DNA of 64,000 nucleotides from CAVSWT01 sp963777515 (GCA_963777515.1 CAVZQU010000013.1:62001-126000), one strand, 5' to 3'. Counted from the first letter of the stretch, positions 33,501 through 43,386 are shown. Numbers and translations: made by a program. Notes: generated by a model from the sequence alone, not told the origin.

Positions 33501-34271
33501 ATGAACAAATTAAAATTTATCTTCTTAATTCTTATCTCTTGTCTCTTTACAGTTTACGCTCAAAACCAGGATACAATTACAACAAAGAGCGGATTAAAAT
33601 ATATTGTCCTTAGCAAAGGAAAAGGAGAACATGCTGTAAATAATAAATCTGTTGAGGTAAATTACACCGGTTATTTACTTGATGGAAAAGTTTTTGATTC
33701 TTCATTTAAGAGGAAAGAGCCAATTCAATTTGTTTTAGGAACGGGACAAGTGATAAAAGGATGGGATGAAGGAATTGCTTTAATGAATGTAGGAGATAAA
33801 TATAGATTAATCATTCCGCCGGATTTAGCTTACGGAGAAAAAGGTGCCGGCAATAATATTCCTCCTAATGCAACTTTAATTTTTGATGTTGAATTGTTGA
33901 GTGTAAGTGAACCAAAGACTCCAATAACAGATGCTCTTGTTGAAGAAATTATTAATGGCGGTATTGATGCAGCAATTAAAAAATATCATGAATTGAAAAA
34001 AACAAAACCAAATGATTATGATTTTAGAGAAAGTGAATTAAATACATTTGGTTACCAGCTATTGCAGAATGGAAATGTTGATGAGGCTATTAAAATTTTC
34101 AAAGTTAATGCTGAATCATTTCCAAAATCATTTAATGTTTATGATAGTTTGGGTGAAGCTTACGCGGCAAAAGGTGATAAAGAAAACGCAATTAAAAATT
34201 ATAAAAAATCTCTTGAGCTAAATCCGGATAATGAAAATGCAAAGGATATGCTGCAGAAATTACAGAAGTGA
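33501..34271 (+). CDS. FKBP-type prolyl isomerase with C-terminal TPR repeats
   Basis: 256 residues, exported (signal peptide to about residue 20, YAQNQ). The FKBP domain spans about 25-135 with VEVNYTGYLLDGKVFDSS, GTGQVIKGWDEGI, GDKYRLIIPPDLAYGEKG and ATLIFDVELL, so the active-site aromatic and Asp residues are kept. Two or more TPR helix pairs follow (LLQNGNVDEAIKIFKVNAESFP, SLGEAYAAKGDKENAIKNYKKSLELNPDN). It likely folds exported proteins in the periplasm. AAGGA precedes the ATG. It lies 39 bp after the golvesin lipoprotein, so co-transcription is plausible. Confidence 0.9.
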   Translation: MNKLKFIFLILISCLFTVYAQNQDTITTKSGLKYIVLSKGKGEHAVNNKSVEVNYTGYLLDGKVFDSSFKRKEPIQFVLGTGQVIKGWDEGIALMNVGDKYRLIIPPDLAYGEKGAGNNIPPNATLIFDVELLSVSEPKTPITDALVEEIINGGIDAAIKKYHELKKTKPNDYDFRESELNTFGYQLLQNGNVDEAIKIFKVNAESFPKSFNVYDSLGEAYAAKGDKENAIKNYKKSLELNPDNENAKDMLQKLQK

Positions 34272-34344
34272 AAAATAAATAAAAATCGGGAAGATTTTTA
34301 TAGTGGTAAGTGTTTTCTAATATAAAATAACAAACGGAACTCTA

Positions 34345-34764
34345 ATGAAAGAAGAAATTATAGAAACTGTAAACAAACTATTTGTTTATACAGATAATAG
34401 AGATTGGGATAAACTTCAGGAAGAAATATTTACAGAATCCGTTGATTTTGATATGTCATCATTAGGCGGTGAAAAGGTGGTAAAAACTTCAAAACAAATA
34501 TGTGAAGATTGGGAAAAAGGTTTTGAAGGAATAGACTCAATAAATCATCTTGCCGGAAATTACATTGTAGAAGTAAATAATAATTCAGCAGATGTTTTTG
34601 CTTATGCTACAGCCACTCATTATAAAAATTCGGCTGTTAATGGAAAAACAAGAGAGTTTGTCGGCAGCTACAATATCCATTTGCTAAAAGTTGAAGAAGT
34701 TTGGAAAATTGATAAGTTTAAATATAATCTGAAATACGCAGCCGGGAATCTTGAATTAAAATAA
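34345..34764 (+). CDS. SnoaL/NTF2-like protein
   Basis: 139 residues, cytosolic. The pattern (IIETVNKLFVYTDNRDWDKLQEEIFTES, then VDFDMSSLGG, DSINHLAGNYIVE, TREFVGSYNIHLLK, VWKIDKFKYNL) is a complete cone-shaped NTF2-like fold of the SnoaL_4 type. Members range from small-molecule isomerases or hydroxylases to non-catalytic binders; the substrate here is unknown. It follows the FKBP gene by 73 bp and may be the last gene of that transcript. Confidence 0.75.
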   Translation: MKEEIIETVNKLFVYTDNRDWDKLQEEIFTESVDFDMSSLGGEKVVKTSKQICEDWEKGFEGIDSINHLAGNYIVEVNNNSADVFAYATATHYKNSAVNGKTREFVGSYNIHLLKVEEVWKIDKFKYNLKYAAGNLELK

Positions 34765-34825
34765 AAGCGCTTTGCTAATCCGGATTAATAATTATATTTG
34801 GGGACGTGTTGGTGTTATTTACTAA

Positions 34826-35567
34826 TCAATCCTCAAAATACTCAACCCCATTTCTATCAATAAAACCCCAACGGTCATTCAATCTTGCGTAAGCTAAATT
34901 TTCATCAAAGTCTTTAATATCATCATATTTAATTGGAGTAATTCCTTTTCCGTTTTTATCAATAAAACCCCACCAGCCGTTCAATCCTACTTTAACAATG
35001 CCGTTATAAAATTGACCAACTTCACTATAATTATTTGGAATGATTTCTTTTCCTTCAGTATTAATAAATCCCCATTTGCCATTCATCATAACTGCTACTA
35101 AACCTTCTCTAAATTCAGCGAGCCTTTCATATTTTATTGGTGCGACTGTTTTTCCTTTTTTATCAATCAATCCCCATTTGTTATTCAACATCACCGGGAA
35201 TAATCCATCATGATATTTCCCGATTTGATGATATTGAATTGGGATTACTTCTTTGCCTTCCGTATTAATAACTCCCCACTTGCCGCCAAATACAACGGTA
35301 TCTTCGCCTTTCTTTTTTATTCCCATATTTACTTTTGCATAGCCGTTATCAAAGTTTTCAGCATCATCGTAAACTATATCGGTTATTTCAATCCCGGCTT
35401 CATTTATAAAACCCCATTTGCAATTCAGGCTAACTTTAACAAAACCTTCTAATAAAAACTCCAACCTTATCATATTTAATCGGGATTACAATTCTTCTTT
35501 CTTTATTGCAAAAGCCCCATATATCGCCTTTGCGGTAGGCGATTAATTTTGGGAGGTTCAATTTCAT
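34826..35567 (-). CDS. WG-repeat protein, one frameshift
   Basis: About 246 residues from ATG 35567, read through one extra base near 35471 (GTTGGAG where GTTGAG restores KVEFLLEGFVKV). It is made almost entirely of WG repeats of about 33 residues: WGFINEAG, WGVINTEG, WGLIDKKG, WGFINTEG, WGFIDKNG, WGFIDRNG, each followed by an IPIKYD-like strand. The first repeat (GDIWGFCNKERRIVIPIKYD) lies before the break. No signal peptide is seen. WG repeats are of unknown function, probably binding surfaces. It converges with the NTF2-like gene. Confidence 0.8.
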
Positions 35568-35842
35568 ACGTAAAATCTTTCTCTCGTTAACAAATATTCA
35601 TTTTAAATAATAGTTTACAATGATAATAATTAGAGAATTAAAAATTATAAAATATAGAGTTCAAAAATTTTTGATGTGAGCTAACTCTCATCATCCACAG
35701 TTTGTATAAAGATAAATTTAATGATGCCTCGTTCACATCAATAAAATTTATGTTAAATTATGATTGTTATTAAAAATTATTTTTTTAATCTTCCTGAAAA
35801 ACCAAAAATCAAAATTATTTAATCATTTAATTTTAACTTATT

Positions 35843-38422
35843 ATGAAAAAAACTATTAAAATCATTGCGATTATAGTTGTTGTTTTTCTTGCACTTTTAA
35901 TTATCCTTCCGTTTTTCTTCAAGGGTGAAATAACCGATTTAGTAAAAAAGGAAGCGAACAAAAACATAAATGCTACTTTAGATTTTCAAGATGTGGGATT
36001 AAACTTGTTTTCACATTTTCCAAATCTTAGTCTTACTCTGGATGGATTGACAATTGTAAACAAAGCTCCTTTTGAAGGAGATACTTTAGTCAGCCTTGGG
36101 CAATTTCAAGCAACAGTTGATTTGTGGAGTGTAATCGGCGGAGATAAAATAAAGATTGAAGGAATCACTCTTAAAAGCCCCAAGATTTTTGTTTATGCAA
36201 TTGATGATACTACCGCAAATTATAATATATCTAAAACCAAAAGTGAAGAAGCAAAAGCAGCAGATACAAGTTCATCCGGCGGAATGGCAATCGCATTAAA
36301 AAAATATTCAATTGAAAATGCTGACATTGCTTATCTCGACCAAAAATCTAATATGACAATGATTATCAGAAATTTAAATCATGAAGGCTCAGGTGATTTC
36401 AGCGCTAACAATTTCACTCTTGAAACAAATACAACTATTGGACAAATATCTTTTGAGAAATAGCGGGATTAAATATTTGAACAAAGCAAGCGTTAAAGCG
36501 AAGATGGATATTGCCGCTGATATGCAGAATAAAAAATTTACTTTTAAAGAAAATGAATTTAGCCTTAATAATTTAAAATTAAGTTTTGACGGAAGTGTTG
36601 CAATGCCCGACAGTAATATTTCAATGGATATAAAATTTGCTTCAGTTGATAATAGTTTTAAAGATATTATTTCACTTATTCCTGCTGTTTATTCAAATAA
36701 CTTTAATGATTTGAAATCTTCCGGTAAAATGGGATTAAAAGGGAGAAGTAAAAGGAACATATTCTGCAAATCATCTTCCTTCATTCAATATTAATTTGAA
36801 TGTAGATAATGGAAAATTTCAATATCCCAAACTTCCTACTCCGGTAAATAATGTAAATGTTCAGCTTGATGTTACTAATCCCGGCGGCAGTGCAGACAAT
36901 ACAGTTATTAATATGAAAAAATTTCACATGGAGCTTGGCAGAGAACCATTTGATGCATCTCTTCTTGTAAAAACTCCAACCACTGCTCCTTACGTCGATA
37001 CAAAAATGAAAGGCAGAATTAATTTAGCAAATTTGAGCAAAGCAATTTATCTTGAAAATGTTTCAAAGCTTGAAGGAATAATTGATGCTGATTTTCAGGC
37101 AAAAGGAACAATGGCAAATGCTGATAAAAAAACTCTTGAGAATATTTCAGCAAATGGAAATATGAGTCTTACAAATTTTGTTTATGCAGGCAAGCAGTTA
37201 AAAGATGAGGTTAAAATCAGTAAAGCTTCTCTCAACTTAACTCCTAAACAATTTAAACTGAATAATTTTGCAATGACAATTGGGAAAAATGATTTGAGTG
37301 CATCAGGCCAAATTGAAAATATGATTTCTTATGCTTTAAGCGACGGTACAATTAAAGGGAATTTAAATTTATCATCCAATTATTTTGATCTAAATCCTTT
37401 CATGTCAAATGAAAATGAAACTGCAAAAAAATCAGGCACACAGGACACAAGTAAATTACAGGCAGTAGCTATACCTGATAAAATTGATTTTACGATGAAT
37501 GCAAATTTCAAAAAAATAATTTATGATAATTTGAATTTGACGGATGTTAAAGGAACAATGGTTATTGCCAATCAAAAATTATCAATGAAAAATGTAAGCA
37601 TGAATACTCTGGGGGGAACTATTAGTTGCCGATGGTTATTATGCAATGGCTGAAGGCGGAACACCGGATATCTTATTCAACTTGAATATTAAAAATCTTG
37701 GAATCAAAGATGCTTACGAAAATTTTGTGACGGTAAAACAAATTGCTCCAATGGCGAAATATGTTGAAGGGAAATTTAATTCTTCTTTATCAATGACAAC
37801 AAAGCTTGATAGTAAAATGATGCCTGTGTGGGATTCATTTAACGGCAAAGGTTCTTTAAATATTCCTAATGCCTCGGTAAAGGGATTTAAGCCTTTTGAA
37901 GTTGTAGGCGACAAACTAAATATAAAAGAGTTACAGAATCCTGCGCTAAATAATGTTAATACAACTTTCACAATTACAAAAGGCCGGTTTTATGTTTCGC
38001 CGTTCAGTTATACTGTGCTGGGAAATAAGGTAACTTTGTCAGGTTCAAATGGATTAGATAAATCAATTGATTACGTAATGAGTGTAAATGTTCCTGCATC
38101 GAAATTAAAAAACCAGGGTAACAAAGCAATCAGCAGCTTACTTGGTAAAAATGTTAATTTAATTACTGCAAACAGTGTTGAAGTTAATGCAAACATTAAG
38201 GGAACAGTAGATTCGCCAACTGTTACAACATCTGCAGGCAATATTATTAAAGATACAAAAAAGCAAGTTACTCAAGAAGTTAAGAAAGAAGTAAACAAGC
38301 AGATAGAACAGAAGAAAGAAGAAGTTAAAAAAGAAGTTCAAACCAAAGTTGATACGGTAAAGAAAAAAGTAGAAGAAAAAGTGAAAGATAAATTAAAGGA
38401 TTTATTTAAGAAGAAATTTTAA
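35843..38422 (+). CDS. AsmA-like inner-membrane protein, three frame breaks
   Basis: About 858 residues. An N-terminal transmembrane helix (about 6-26) anchors a long periplasmic beta-rich protein of the AsmA superfamily: LDFQDVGLNLFSHFPNLSLTLDGLTI at the start, then the C-terminal AsmA_2-like region. The family bridges or maintains the envelope and probably moves lipids. Frames change near 36457 (AAA), 36743 (GGG) and 37612 (the GGGGGG run or the next ATT), each time by one extra base. The repaired joins read ISFENSGIKYL, KGEVKGTYSAN and VADGYYAMAEG. The tail (from about 38270) is a Lys/Glu-rich coiled segment ending DLFKKKF. Terminator at 38431. Confidence 0.8.
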
Positions 38423-38430
38423 ACAAACCC

Positions 38431-38466
38431 AAATGAGGCTCACTTTGTAGGTGAGCCTCATTTTAT
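38431..38466 (+). terminator. Rho-independent terminator after the AsmA-like gene
   Basis: A 13-bp stem (AAATGAGGCTCAC, 38431-38443; complement 38451-38463) with a 7-nt loop and a T-run. The rest of the 38423-38687 gap shows no gene. Confidence 0.9.
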
Positions 38467-38687
38467 TAAAGTTTCTTTTATATCAATTTCCTTTAAAAAC
38501 CCCCAAAAACTCCTTCTCGAACTTAGGAAGTACCCCTTCAAAATCATCTTGTATCTGGCAATTAATTGTGTTGAAATTATCCACTTTTATTCGATTTTGC
38601 AACTTAATCCCGATTAATTTCTATCTGGCATGTATGTTGAATTTTCTGCTTCAAATGAAATTTTAACAATAATAAAGTTTTACCATC

Positions 38688-38933
38688 ATGATTAGAGGAA
38701 CAGTAATAATAGACAAGGAAACTTGCAAAGGATGCGAGCTTTGTATAGTTGCCTGTCCTCAATCAAGCCTCGGCCTCTCTCCGAATATCAACGAACAGGG
38801 CTACCGATACGCCGAGCTGATTCAGGATAATTGTACCGGCTGTGTTAACTGTGCTATTGTATGTCCGGATGTAGCAATAACTGTTTACAGGCAGCCGAAA
38901 AAATCCTCGCAAAAAGCTGTAGCAGCTTTATAA
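38688..38933 (+). CDS. 2-oxoacid:ferredoxin oxidoreductase, ferredoxin (delta) subunit
   Basis: 81-residue ferredoxin-like subunit with two 4Fe-4S motifs: CKGCELCIVACP (about 14-25) and CTGCVNCAIVCP (about 49-60). It carries electrons from the catalytic subunits to ferredoxin. It is the first of four subunit genes in delta-alpha-beta-gamma order, as in VorDBAC/KorDABC operons. In this group such enzymes oxidise 2-oxoacids or, run in reverse, form 2-oxoglutarate. No strong ribosome site is seen before ATG 38688. Confidence 0.9.
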   Translation: MIRGTVIIDKETCKGCELCIVACPQSSLGLSPNINEQGYRYAELIQDNCTGCVNCAIVCPDVAITVYRQPKKSSQKAVAAL

Positions 38934-38974
38934 TACTCTAAGTTCTTTGGTAACAAATTTTTTAAAGGTATAAA

Positions 38975-40072
38975 ATGGAAAATCTTAATCTCAAAAAAGA
39001 AGATGTCCGTTTGATGAAGGGGAACGAAGCCCTTGCAGAAGCAGCCATCAGAGCTGGGATTGACGCATACTTCGGCTATCCAATAACCCCTCAATCAGAG
39101 ATACTGGAATACTTAACAAGAGAGGTTCCTAACCGTTCGGGTGTTGTTCTTCAAGCAGAAAGTGAAGTTGCATCTATAAATATGATATACGGTGCAGCCG
39201 GTGCCGGTGCAAGAGTTATGACTTCTTCATCTAGCCCCGGAATCAGCTTAATGCAGGAAGGAATTTCTTATATCGCTTCAGCTCAGCTTCCATGCTTAAT
39301 TGTAAATGTAGTAAGAGGCGGCCCTGGATTGGGTACTATTCAGCCTTCTCAGGGTGATTATTTCCAGGCCGTTAAAGGCGGGGGACATGGTGATTATCAT
39401 TTAATTGTTTTAGCTCCTTCATCAGTTCAGGAAATGGCTGATTTTGTTTTTGATGCTTTTCGTTTGGCAGAAAAATATAAAAATCCTGCAATGATTTTAG
39501 CGGACGGTGCTCTTGGACAGATGATGGAAAAGTTAACTCTTCCCGCAGAAGGTTCTTTACCAAAATATGAAAAACCCTGGGCTACAGTCGGTAAGCCATC
39601 AACACGAGAAAGAAATATTATTACTTCGCTTTTTATCCAGCCTGAAAAAATGGAAGAAATAAATTTAGGACTGCAGGAAAAATATAAAGCGCTTCAATCC
39701 GAAGTCCGTTTTGAAGAAATTGAAACAGAAGATGCTGAATTTCTTTTTGTTGCTTTCGGATTAACCGCAAGAATCTGCCAGAAAGCTGTTGATATTTTAA
39801 GAGCAGATGGAATTAAGGTTGGTTTGCTAAGGCCGATAACTTTATATCCATTTCCGATTGATAGATTACATGAACTTTCTCAACAGGTTGAATCGATGCT
39901 TGTCGTTGAAATGAATGCTGGACAGATGGTTGAAGATGTGAAGCTTTCGGTAAACGGAAAATGCCCTGTTAGCTTTTTAGGAAGGATGGGAGGAATGATT
40001 CCATCACCTGAAGATGTAGCGGTACATTTTCAGTCAATAATAGAAAATCAAAATATAACGGTTGGAGGTTGA
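38975..40072 (+). CDS. vorB: 2-oxoacid:ferredoxin oxidoreductase, alpha subunit (VorB/KorA type)
   Basis: 365 residues. It carries the pyrimidine-binding and transketolase-C domains: GNEALAEAAIRAGIDAYFGYPITPQSEI at the start, ASINMIYGAAGAGARVMTSSSSPGISLM, then the C-terminal VEMNAGQMVEDVKL and FLGRMGGMIPSPEDV. With the beta subunit it forms the thiamine-diphosphate active site that oxidatively decarboxylates a 2-oxoacid to its acyl-CoA. The size and separated alpha and beta subunits fit VorB-type (branched-chain) or KorA-type (2-oxoglutarate) enzymes; the sequence alone does not fix the substrate. AAAGG lies upstream. Confidence 0.88.
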   Translation: MENLNLKKEDVRLMKGNEALAEAAIRAGIDAYFGYPITPQSEILEYLTREVPNRSGVVLQAESEVASINMIYGAAGAGARVMTSSSSPGISLMQEGISYIASAQLPCLIVNVVRGGPGLGTIQPSQGDYFQAVKGGGHGDYHLIVLAPSSVQEMADFVFDAFRLAEKYKNPAMILADGALGQMMEKLTLPAEGSLPKYEKPWATVGKPSTRERNIITSLFIQPEKMEEINLGLQEKYKALQSEVRFEEIETEDAEFLFVAFGLTARICQKAVDILRADGIKVGLLRPITLYPFPIDRLHELSQQVESMLVVEMNAGQMVEDVKLSVNGKCPVSFLGRMGGMIPSPEDVAVHFQSIIENQNITVGG

Positions 40073-40073
40073 T

Positions 40074-40844
40074 ATGGCATTAGAAGTTTCAACACAAGGA
40101 TTAGAAGAAGTTTACAGCAAACCTTCAACATTAACTGATACAAAATTTCATTACTGCCCGGGATGCGGCCACAGTGTTGTTCACCGCGTGCTGATGGAAG
40201 TTGTTGAAGAGCTTGGATTACAGGATAAAACAATTGGCGTTGCTCCAGTTGGTTGTTCGGTTTTTGCTTACCATTATATGAATATCGACATGCAGGAAGC
40301 TGCTCATGGACGTGCGAGTGCAGTGGCAACTGGAATTAAAAGAGTTCTTCCCGATAAATATGTTTTCTCATATCAAGGTGACGGCGACCTTGCCGCTATC
40401 GGTACTGCAGAAACAATTCATGCGGTTAACCGCGGCGAAAATATTTTAATGTTATTTATTAACAATGCTATCTATGGAATGACCGGCGGGCAAATGGCTC
40501 CAACTACTTTGCTTGGCCAGGTAACTTCCACAACTCCGTACGGAAGAGAATCAAAAGCAATCGGTTACCCGTTAAAGATAACTGATTTAATTTCAAACCT
40601 GCCCGGTGCTTATTTTGTAACAAGGCAGGCAGTGCATACCACTAATGCTGTTAGAAAATTAAAGAAAGCAATTACGAAATCATTTGAATATCAAAAAGAA
40701 AATAAAGGAACTTGTTTTATAGAAGTTGTTTCAAACTGTCCTTCCGGCTGGAAGATGACGCCGGTTGAAACAATTAAATATTTGGAAGACAGTATGTTCC
40801 CAATGTATCCGTTGGGAGACATAAAAGTTCCGGATAAACAATAA
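40074..40844 (+). CDS. 2-oxoacid:ferredoxin oxidoreductase, beta subunit (ThDP-binding)
   Basis: 256 residues from ATG 40074; an in-frame TTG at 40062 overlaps the alpha gene and the GGAGG at 40064 serves the ATG. It contains the cofactor-binding residues: YCPGCGHSVVHR, APVGCSVFAYHY, HGRASAVATG, and the thiamine-diphosphate motif GDGDLAAIG to FINNAIYGMTGGQMAPTT. The start lies 1 bp after the alpha stop, implying translational coupling. Partner of the alpha, gamma and ferredoxin subunits. Confidence 0.92.
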   Translation: MALEVSTQGLEEVYSKPSTLTDTKFHYCPGCGHSVVHRVLMEVVEELGLQDKTIGVAPVGCSVFAYHYMNIDMQEAAHGRASAVATGIKRVLPDKYVFSYQGDGDLAAIGTAETIHAVNRGENILMLFINNAIYGMTGGQMAPTTLLGQVTSTTPYGRESKAIGYPLKITDLISNLPGAYFVTRQAVHTTNAVRKLKKAITKSFEYQKENKGTCFIEVVSNCPSGWKMTPVETIKYLEDSMFPMYPLGDIKVPDKQ

Positions 40845-40866
40845 GATTTTCAAAAAGGAAATTAAA

Positions 40867-41424
40867 ATGGAAAAAACACAAGAAATAATTTTTGCAGGAT
40901 TCGGCGGGCAAGGTATTCTATCGATGGGGCAAATAATTGCTTACGGCGCCATGATAGAAAACAAAGAAGTAAGCTGGATGCCTTCTTACGGGCCTGAAAT
41001 GAGAGGCGGAACTGCTAACTGCACTGTCATTGTTTCGGATGATAGGATAAGCTCTCCCATTATCACAAAATTTGATTCGGGGATTATAATGAATCAGCCG
41101 TCGCTTGATAAATTTGAAAAAGGGATTAAGCCCGGCGGGTTATTAATTTATGAAAAATCCAGCATTATAAATCCTCCAACGCGGGAAGATATAGAAGTGC
41201 TTAGTGTACCTGCATTTGAAGAAGCGCAGAAGCTGCAGAAAAAGCAGGTAGCAAATATGATAATGCTTGGTGCTTATCTCGAGAGACGCCCTGTTGTAAA
41301 AATAGAGAACATACTAAACGCGTTGAAGAAAGTGCTGCCGGAAAGACATCATCATTTAATTCCGGTTAATGAACAGGCTTTGGAATTAGGAAAAGAATTA
41401 GCTCACGAATTTGAAAAAATATAA
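40867..41424 (+). CDS. 2-oxoacid:ferredoxin oxidoreductase, gamma subunit
   Basis: 185 residues with the typical gamma features: IIFAGFGGQGILSMGQIIAYGA at the N-terminus (CoA-side domain), then SWMPSYGPEMRGGTANCTVIVSDD. AAAAAGGAAATTA precedes ATG 40867, 22 bp after the beta stop. It completes the four-subunit enzyme with the upstream genes. Confidence 0.92.
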   Translation: MEKTQEIIFAGFGGQGILSMGQIIAYGAMIENKEVSWMPSYGPEMRGGTANCTVIVSDDRISSPIITKFDSGIIMNQPSLDKFEKGIKPGGLLIYEKSSIINPPTREDIEVLSVPAFEEAQKLQKKQVANMIMLGAYLERRPVVKIENILNALKKVLPERHHHLIPVNEQALELGKELAHEFEKI

Positions 41425-41435
41425 GGATAAAACTA

Positions 41436-41717
41436 ATGGGGACTAAAATGGATCCTGAAGATGTAAACTGTGTGCATGCATGTAAAAACTCATGTGCAAT
41501 GCTGAACGAGGCTTTAAGAAAAGAAGCTTCAGCAGTAAAATTTTACGAAGGCGTTTATGCAGAATGCAACTTCCCGGAAGTGCAGTCATTCCTGCAGGAA
41601 ATGATAGAAGAAAGAAGGAACGCAATACTTCGTATAATAAAAAAGCTGAATGAAATTCACGCAAAGTCTCAATCATTGGATGGAATAATCTCCAGCTTTG
41701 AAACAGGAGTAGTTTAA
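41436..41717 (+). CDS. Small helical Cys-containing protein, fifth gene of the oxidoreductase operon
   Basis: 93 residues; AAGGATAAAA precedes ATG 41436, 11 bp after the gamma gene. Near the N-terminus lies CVHACKNSC, three Cys in nine residues. Two long amphipathic helices follow (ALRKEASAVKFYEGVYAECNFP, then EVQSFLQEMIEERRNAILRIIKKLNEI). The E...FYE...E and EMIEER spacing resembles half of a rubrerythrin/ferritin-like four-helix bundle, so it could dimerise around a metal. No named family is recognised. Its position suggests a role in assembling, protecting or regulating the oxygen-sensitive oxidoreductase; that is inference. Confidence 0.75.
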   Translation: MGTKMDPEDVNCVHACKNSCAMLNEALRKEASAVKFYEGVYAECNFPEVQSFLQEMIEERRNAILRIIKKLNEIHAKSQSLDGIISSFETGVV

Positions 41718-41750
41718 TAGAAAATTCCTGAATTTGCGGGCATTCAGTTG

Positions 41751-41782
41751 TTTGACATCCCGAGGGCATTTGCCTATATTTG
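41751..41782 (+). promoter_or_regulatory. Promoter of the initiator tRNA gene
   Basis: TTTG (41751-41754), a 20-bp gap and TATATTTG (41775-41782): a full match to the Bacteroidetes primary-sigma consensus, 12 bp before the tRNA. Confidence 0.75.
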
Positions 41783-41794
41783 GAATCCAAATAT

Positions 41795-41867
<73 letters not shown>

Positions 41868-41875
41868 CAAGAATT

Positions 41876-41910
41876 AAGAAAGCCGAAATTAAATTCGGCT
41901 TTCTTATTTT
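41876..41910 (+). terminator. Terminator after the initiator tRNA
   Basis: A 12-bp stem AAGAAAGCCGAA (41876-41887) with complement at 41894-41905, then ATTTTTA. Confidence 0.9.
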
Positions 41911-42000
41911 TAAATAAAAAACATTTATCTTAATGCTGAATAATACAGGATATACTTTATAAAAAAATAAAAGAATTTAACAAAAACATTAGTAAGTAGA

Positions 42001-42849
42001 ATGAAGAAAATCGGAATAGCTTTCGGCGGCGGCGGGGCAAGAGGTTTAGCCCATATTTCAATGATTGAAGTTTTAGAAGAACTTGGTTTAAAACCATCTA
42101 TTATATCGGGTACCAGTATTGGTGCCGTCATAGGTGTATTTTACGCAGCAGGCTATTCATCTAAAGAAATGAAAGCGATGTTAAAGCGCTTGCTTTTCCC
42201 AAGAAACGATAAACCATTCGACTTTCTTTGGAAATCGGATTTAGTAAAAATGTTTTCCATGTTCGATCCGCAGTTTTTTAATAGCGGACTGATGAAAGGC
42301 GAAAGATTTTACAAATTTCTACAAGCGGAACTTGGCATCGATACTTTTGAAGAACTGAAAATACCTTTAAAGATAGTTGCAACAGATTATTGGGAGAAAA
42401 AAGAAGTGATTATTGATAAAGGGAAATTATTACCTGCAGTAAGAGCAAGTTATTCTTTACCGGGTTTATTAACTCCGGTTAAAATTAAAAATAAGATTTT
42501 GATAGATGGTGGGGTGGTAAATCCGCTTCCGTTTGATATTTTATTAAATGATTGCGACTTAACGGTTGCAATAGATATTACTGCATTTAGAACAAGCAGC
42601 GGGAAAGAATATCCTCCAACTTTTGAATCCGTTTTCACGACATATCAAATTATGCAGAACTCAATAAATCAGCAGAGGATGAAATTTATAAAACCAGATA
42701 TTTATATCAGGCCGGAAATTTATGATGTACGTGTTTTCGATTTTTCCAAGCATGAATCAATATTTAAACAATCGGAAACTGCAAAAAATAAATTGAAGAG
42801 GGAACTGGAAGAACTTTTGATGAGTGAACCAAAAACTGATAAGTTGTAA
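42001..42849 (+). CDS. Patatin-like phospholipase (RssA/NTE type)
   Basis: 282 residues. The oxyanion motif is GGGGARGLAH (9-18) and the nucleophile elbow GTSIG has Ser39. The catalytic Asp is in IDGGVVNPLPF near residue 168. This Ser-Asp dyad hydrolyses acyl esters of phospholipids or lysophospholipids. There is no signal peptide and no cyclic-nucleotide domain, so it is the short bacterial form, probably cytosolic or membrane-associated. A modest hairpin (AAGCGG/CCGCTT at 42862-42880) follows the stop and may terminate transcription. Confidence 0.92.
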   Translation: MKKIGIAFGGGGARGLAHISMIEVLEELGLKPSIISGTSIGAVIGVFYAAGYSSKEMKAMLKRLLFPRNDKPFDFLWKSDLVKMFSMFDPQFFNSGLMKGERFYKFLQAELGIDTFEELKIPLKIVATDYWEKKEVIIDKGKLLPAVRASYSLPGLLTPVKIKNKILIDGGVVNPLPFDILLNDCDLTVAIDITAFRTSSGKEYPPTFESVFTTYQIMQNSINQQRMKFIKPDIYIRPEIYDVRVFDFSKHESIFKQSETAKNKLKRELEELLMSEPKTDKL

Positions 42850-43143
42850 ATCCTCTGCCTGAAGCGGATTATCCCCGCTTTTAAAAATTAAAACCCCAGT
42901 CAATCGACCAGATTTTGGGTTAAAGTAAATATCATTTATTCTAACCTGACCTTGAGTATCTTTTGAGGAACCTCAAGGTCTTAATACAAATGAAGACGAT
43001 TAACCGCTATTAAACCAAATTTTTAACCTAAACCCCTTGGGAAATTAAGAGATTCCCTGATTGTGAAACCCGCCTAATAATCTTAATGTATGATATAATC
43101 TTTATTTTTTTGATGTAATCAGCACTTAATATTATTCATAAAA
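42850..43143. other. Intergenic region with hairpins
   Basis: 294 bp without a convincing gene. It holds the weak AAGCGG/CCGCTT hairpin at 42862-42880 and a second, stronger stem GACCTTGAG (42948-42956) with complement at 42972-42980 and a 15-nt loop. Other short complementary pieces (AACCC/GGGTT near 42893 and 42917; GGGAA/TTCCC near 43040) suggest a folded transcript, but no known RNA family is recognised. Confidence 0.35.
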
Positions 43144-43386
43144 TTGTCGAAGTTAAAGGTGAATGATTTGTTTTCCGGCAGATTTGAATTAACAAATTCT
43201 AATATTGATAAATATGCCCCCGATTCACCGGGAGTAATTGTTATTTATAATAATAAGGGAAAAGTTGAAAACGCCATGATAGCAAAATCAGGCATAAAAA
43301 CCAGTTTACAAAAACTTATTGGAAGTACTTCGGAATCATATTTTTCGTTTAGAAAAGTCAATATAGATTCCTATGAAATTGATTGA
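43144..43386 (+). CDS. Small protein of unknown function
   Basis: 80 residues from a TTG at 43144; a GTG at 43159 is an alternative and neither has a strong ribosome site. The core (SPGVIVIYNNKGKVENAMIAKSGIKTSLQKLI, then SYFSFRKVNID) loosely recalls the strand-strand-helix order of GIY-YIG domains, but the GIY and YIG motifs and the catalytic Arg/Glu are absent, so no nuclease claim is made. It is the first of three small genes in the same direction (43144, 43464, 43727) that could form a transcript. Confidence 0.5.
   Translation: MSKLKVNDLFSGRFELTNSNIDKYAPDSPGVIVIYNNKGKVENAMIAKSGIKTSLQKLIGSTSESYFSFRKVNIDSYEID

Noticed and set aside
38467..38687. Small gene on the minus strand (reading VLPKFEKEFLGVFKGN)
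   Set aside because: The frame is short, has no start codon with a ribosome site, and is broken upstream; at most a remnant.
43144..43386. GIY-YIG nuclease
   Set aside because: Only the strand-helix order is similar; the GIY, YIG and catalytic residues are absent.
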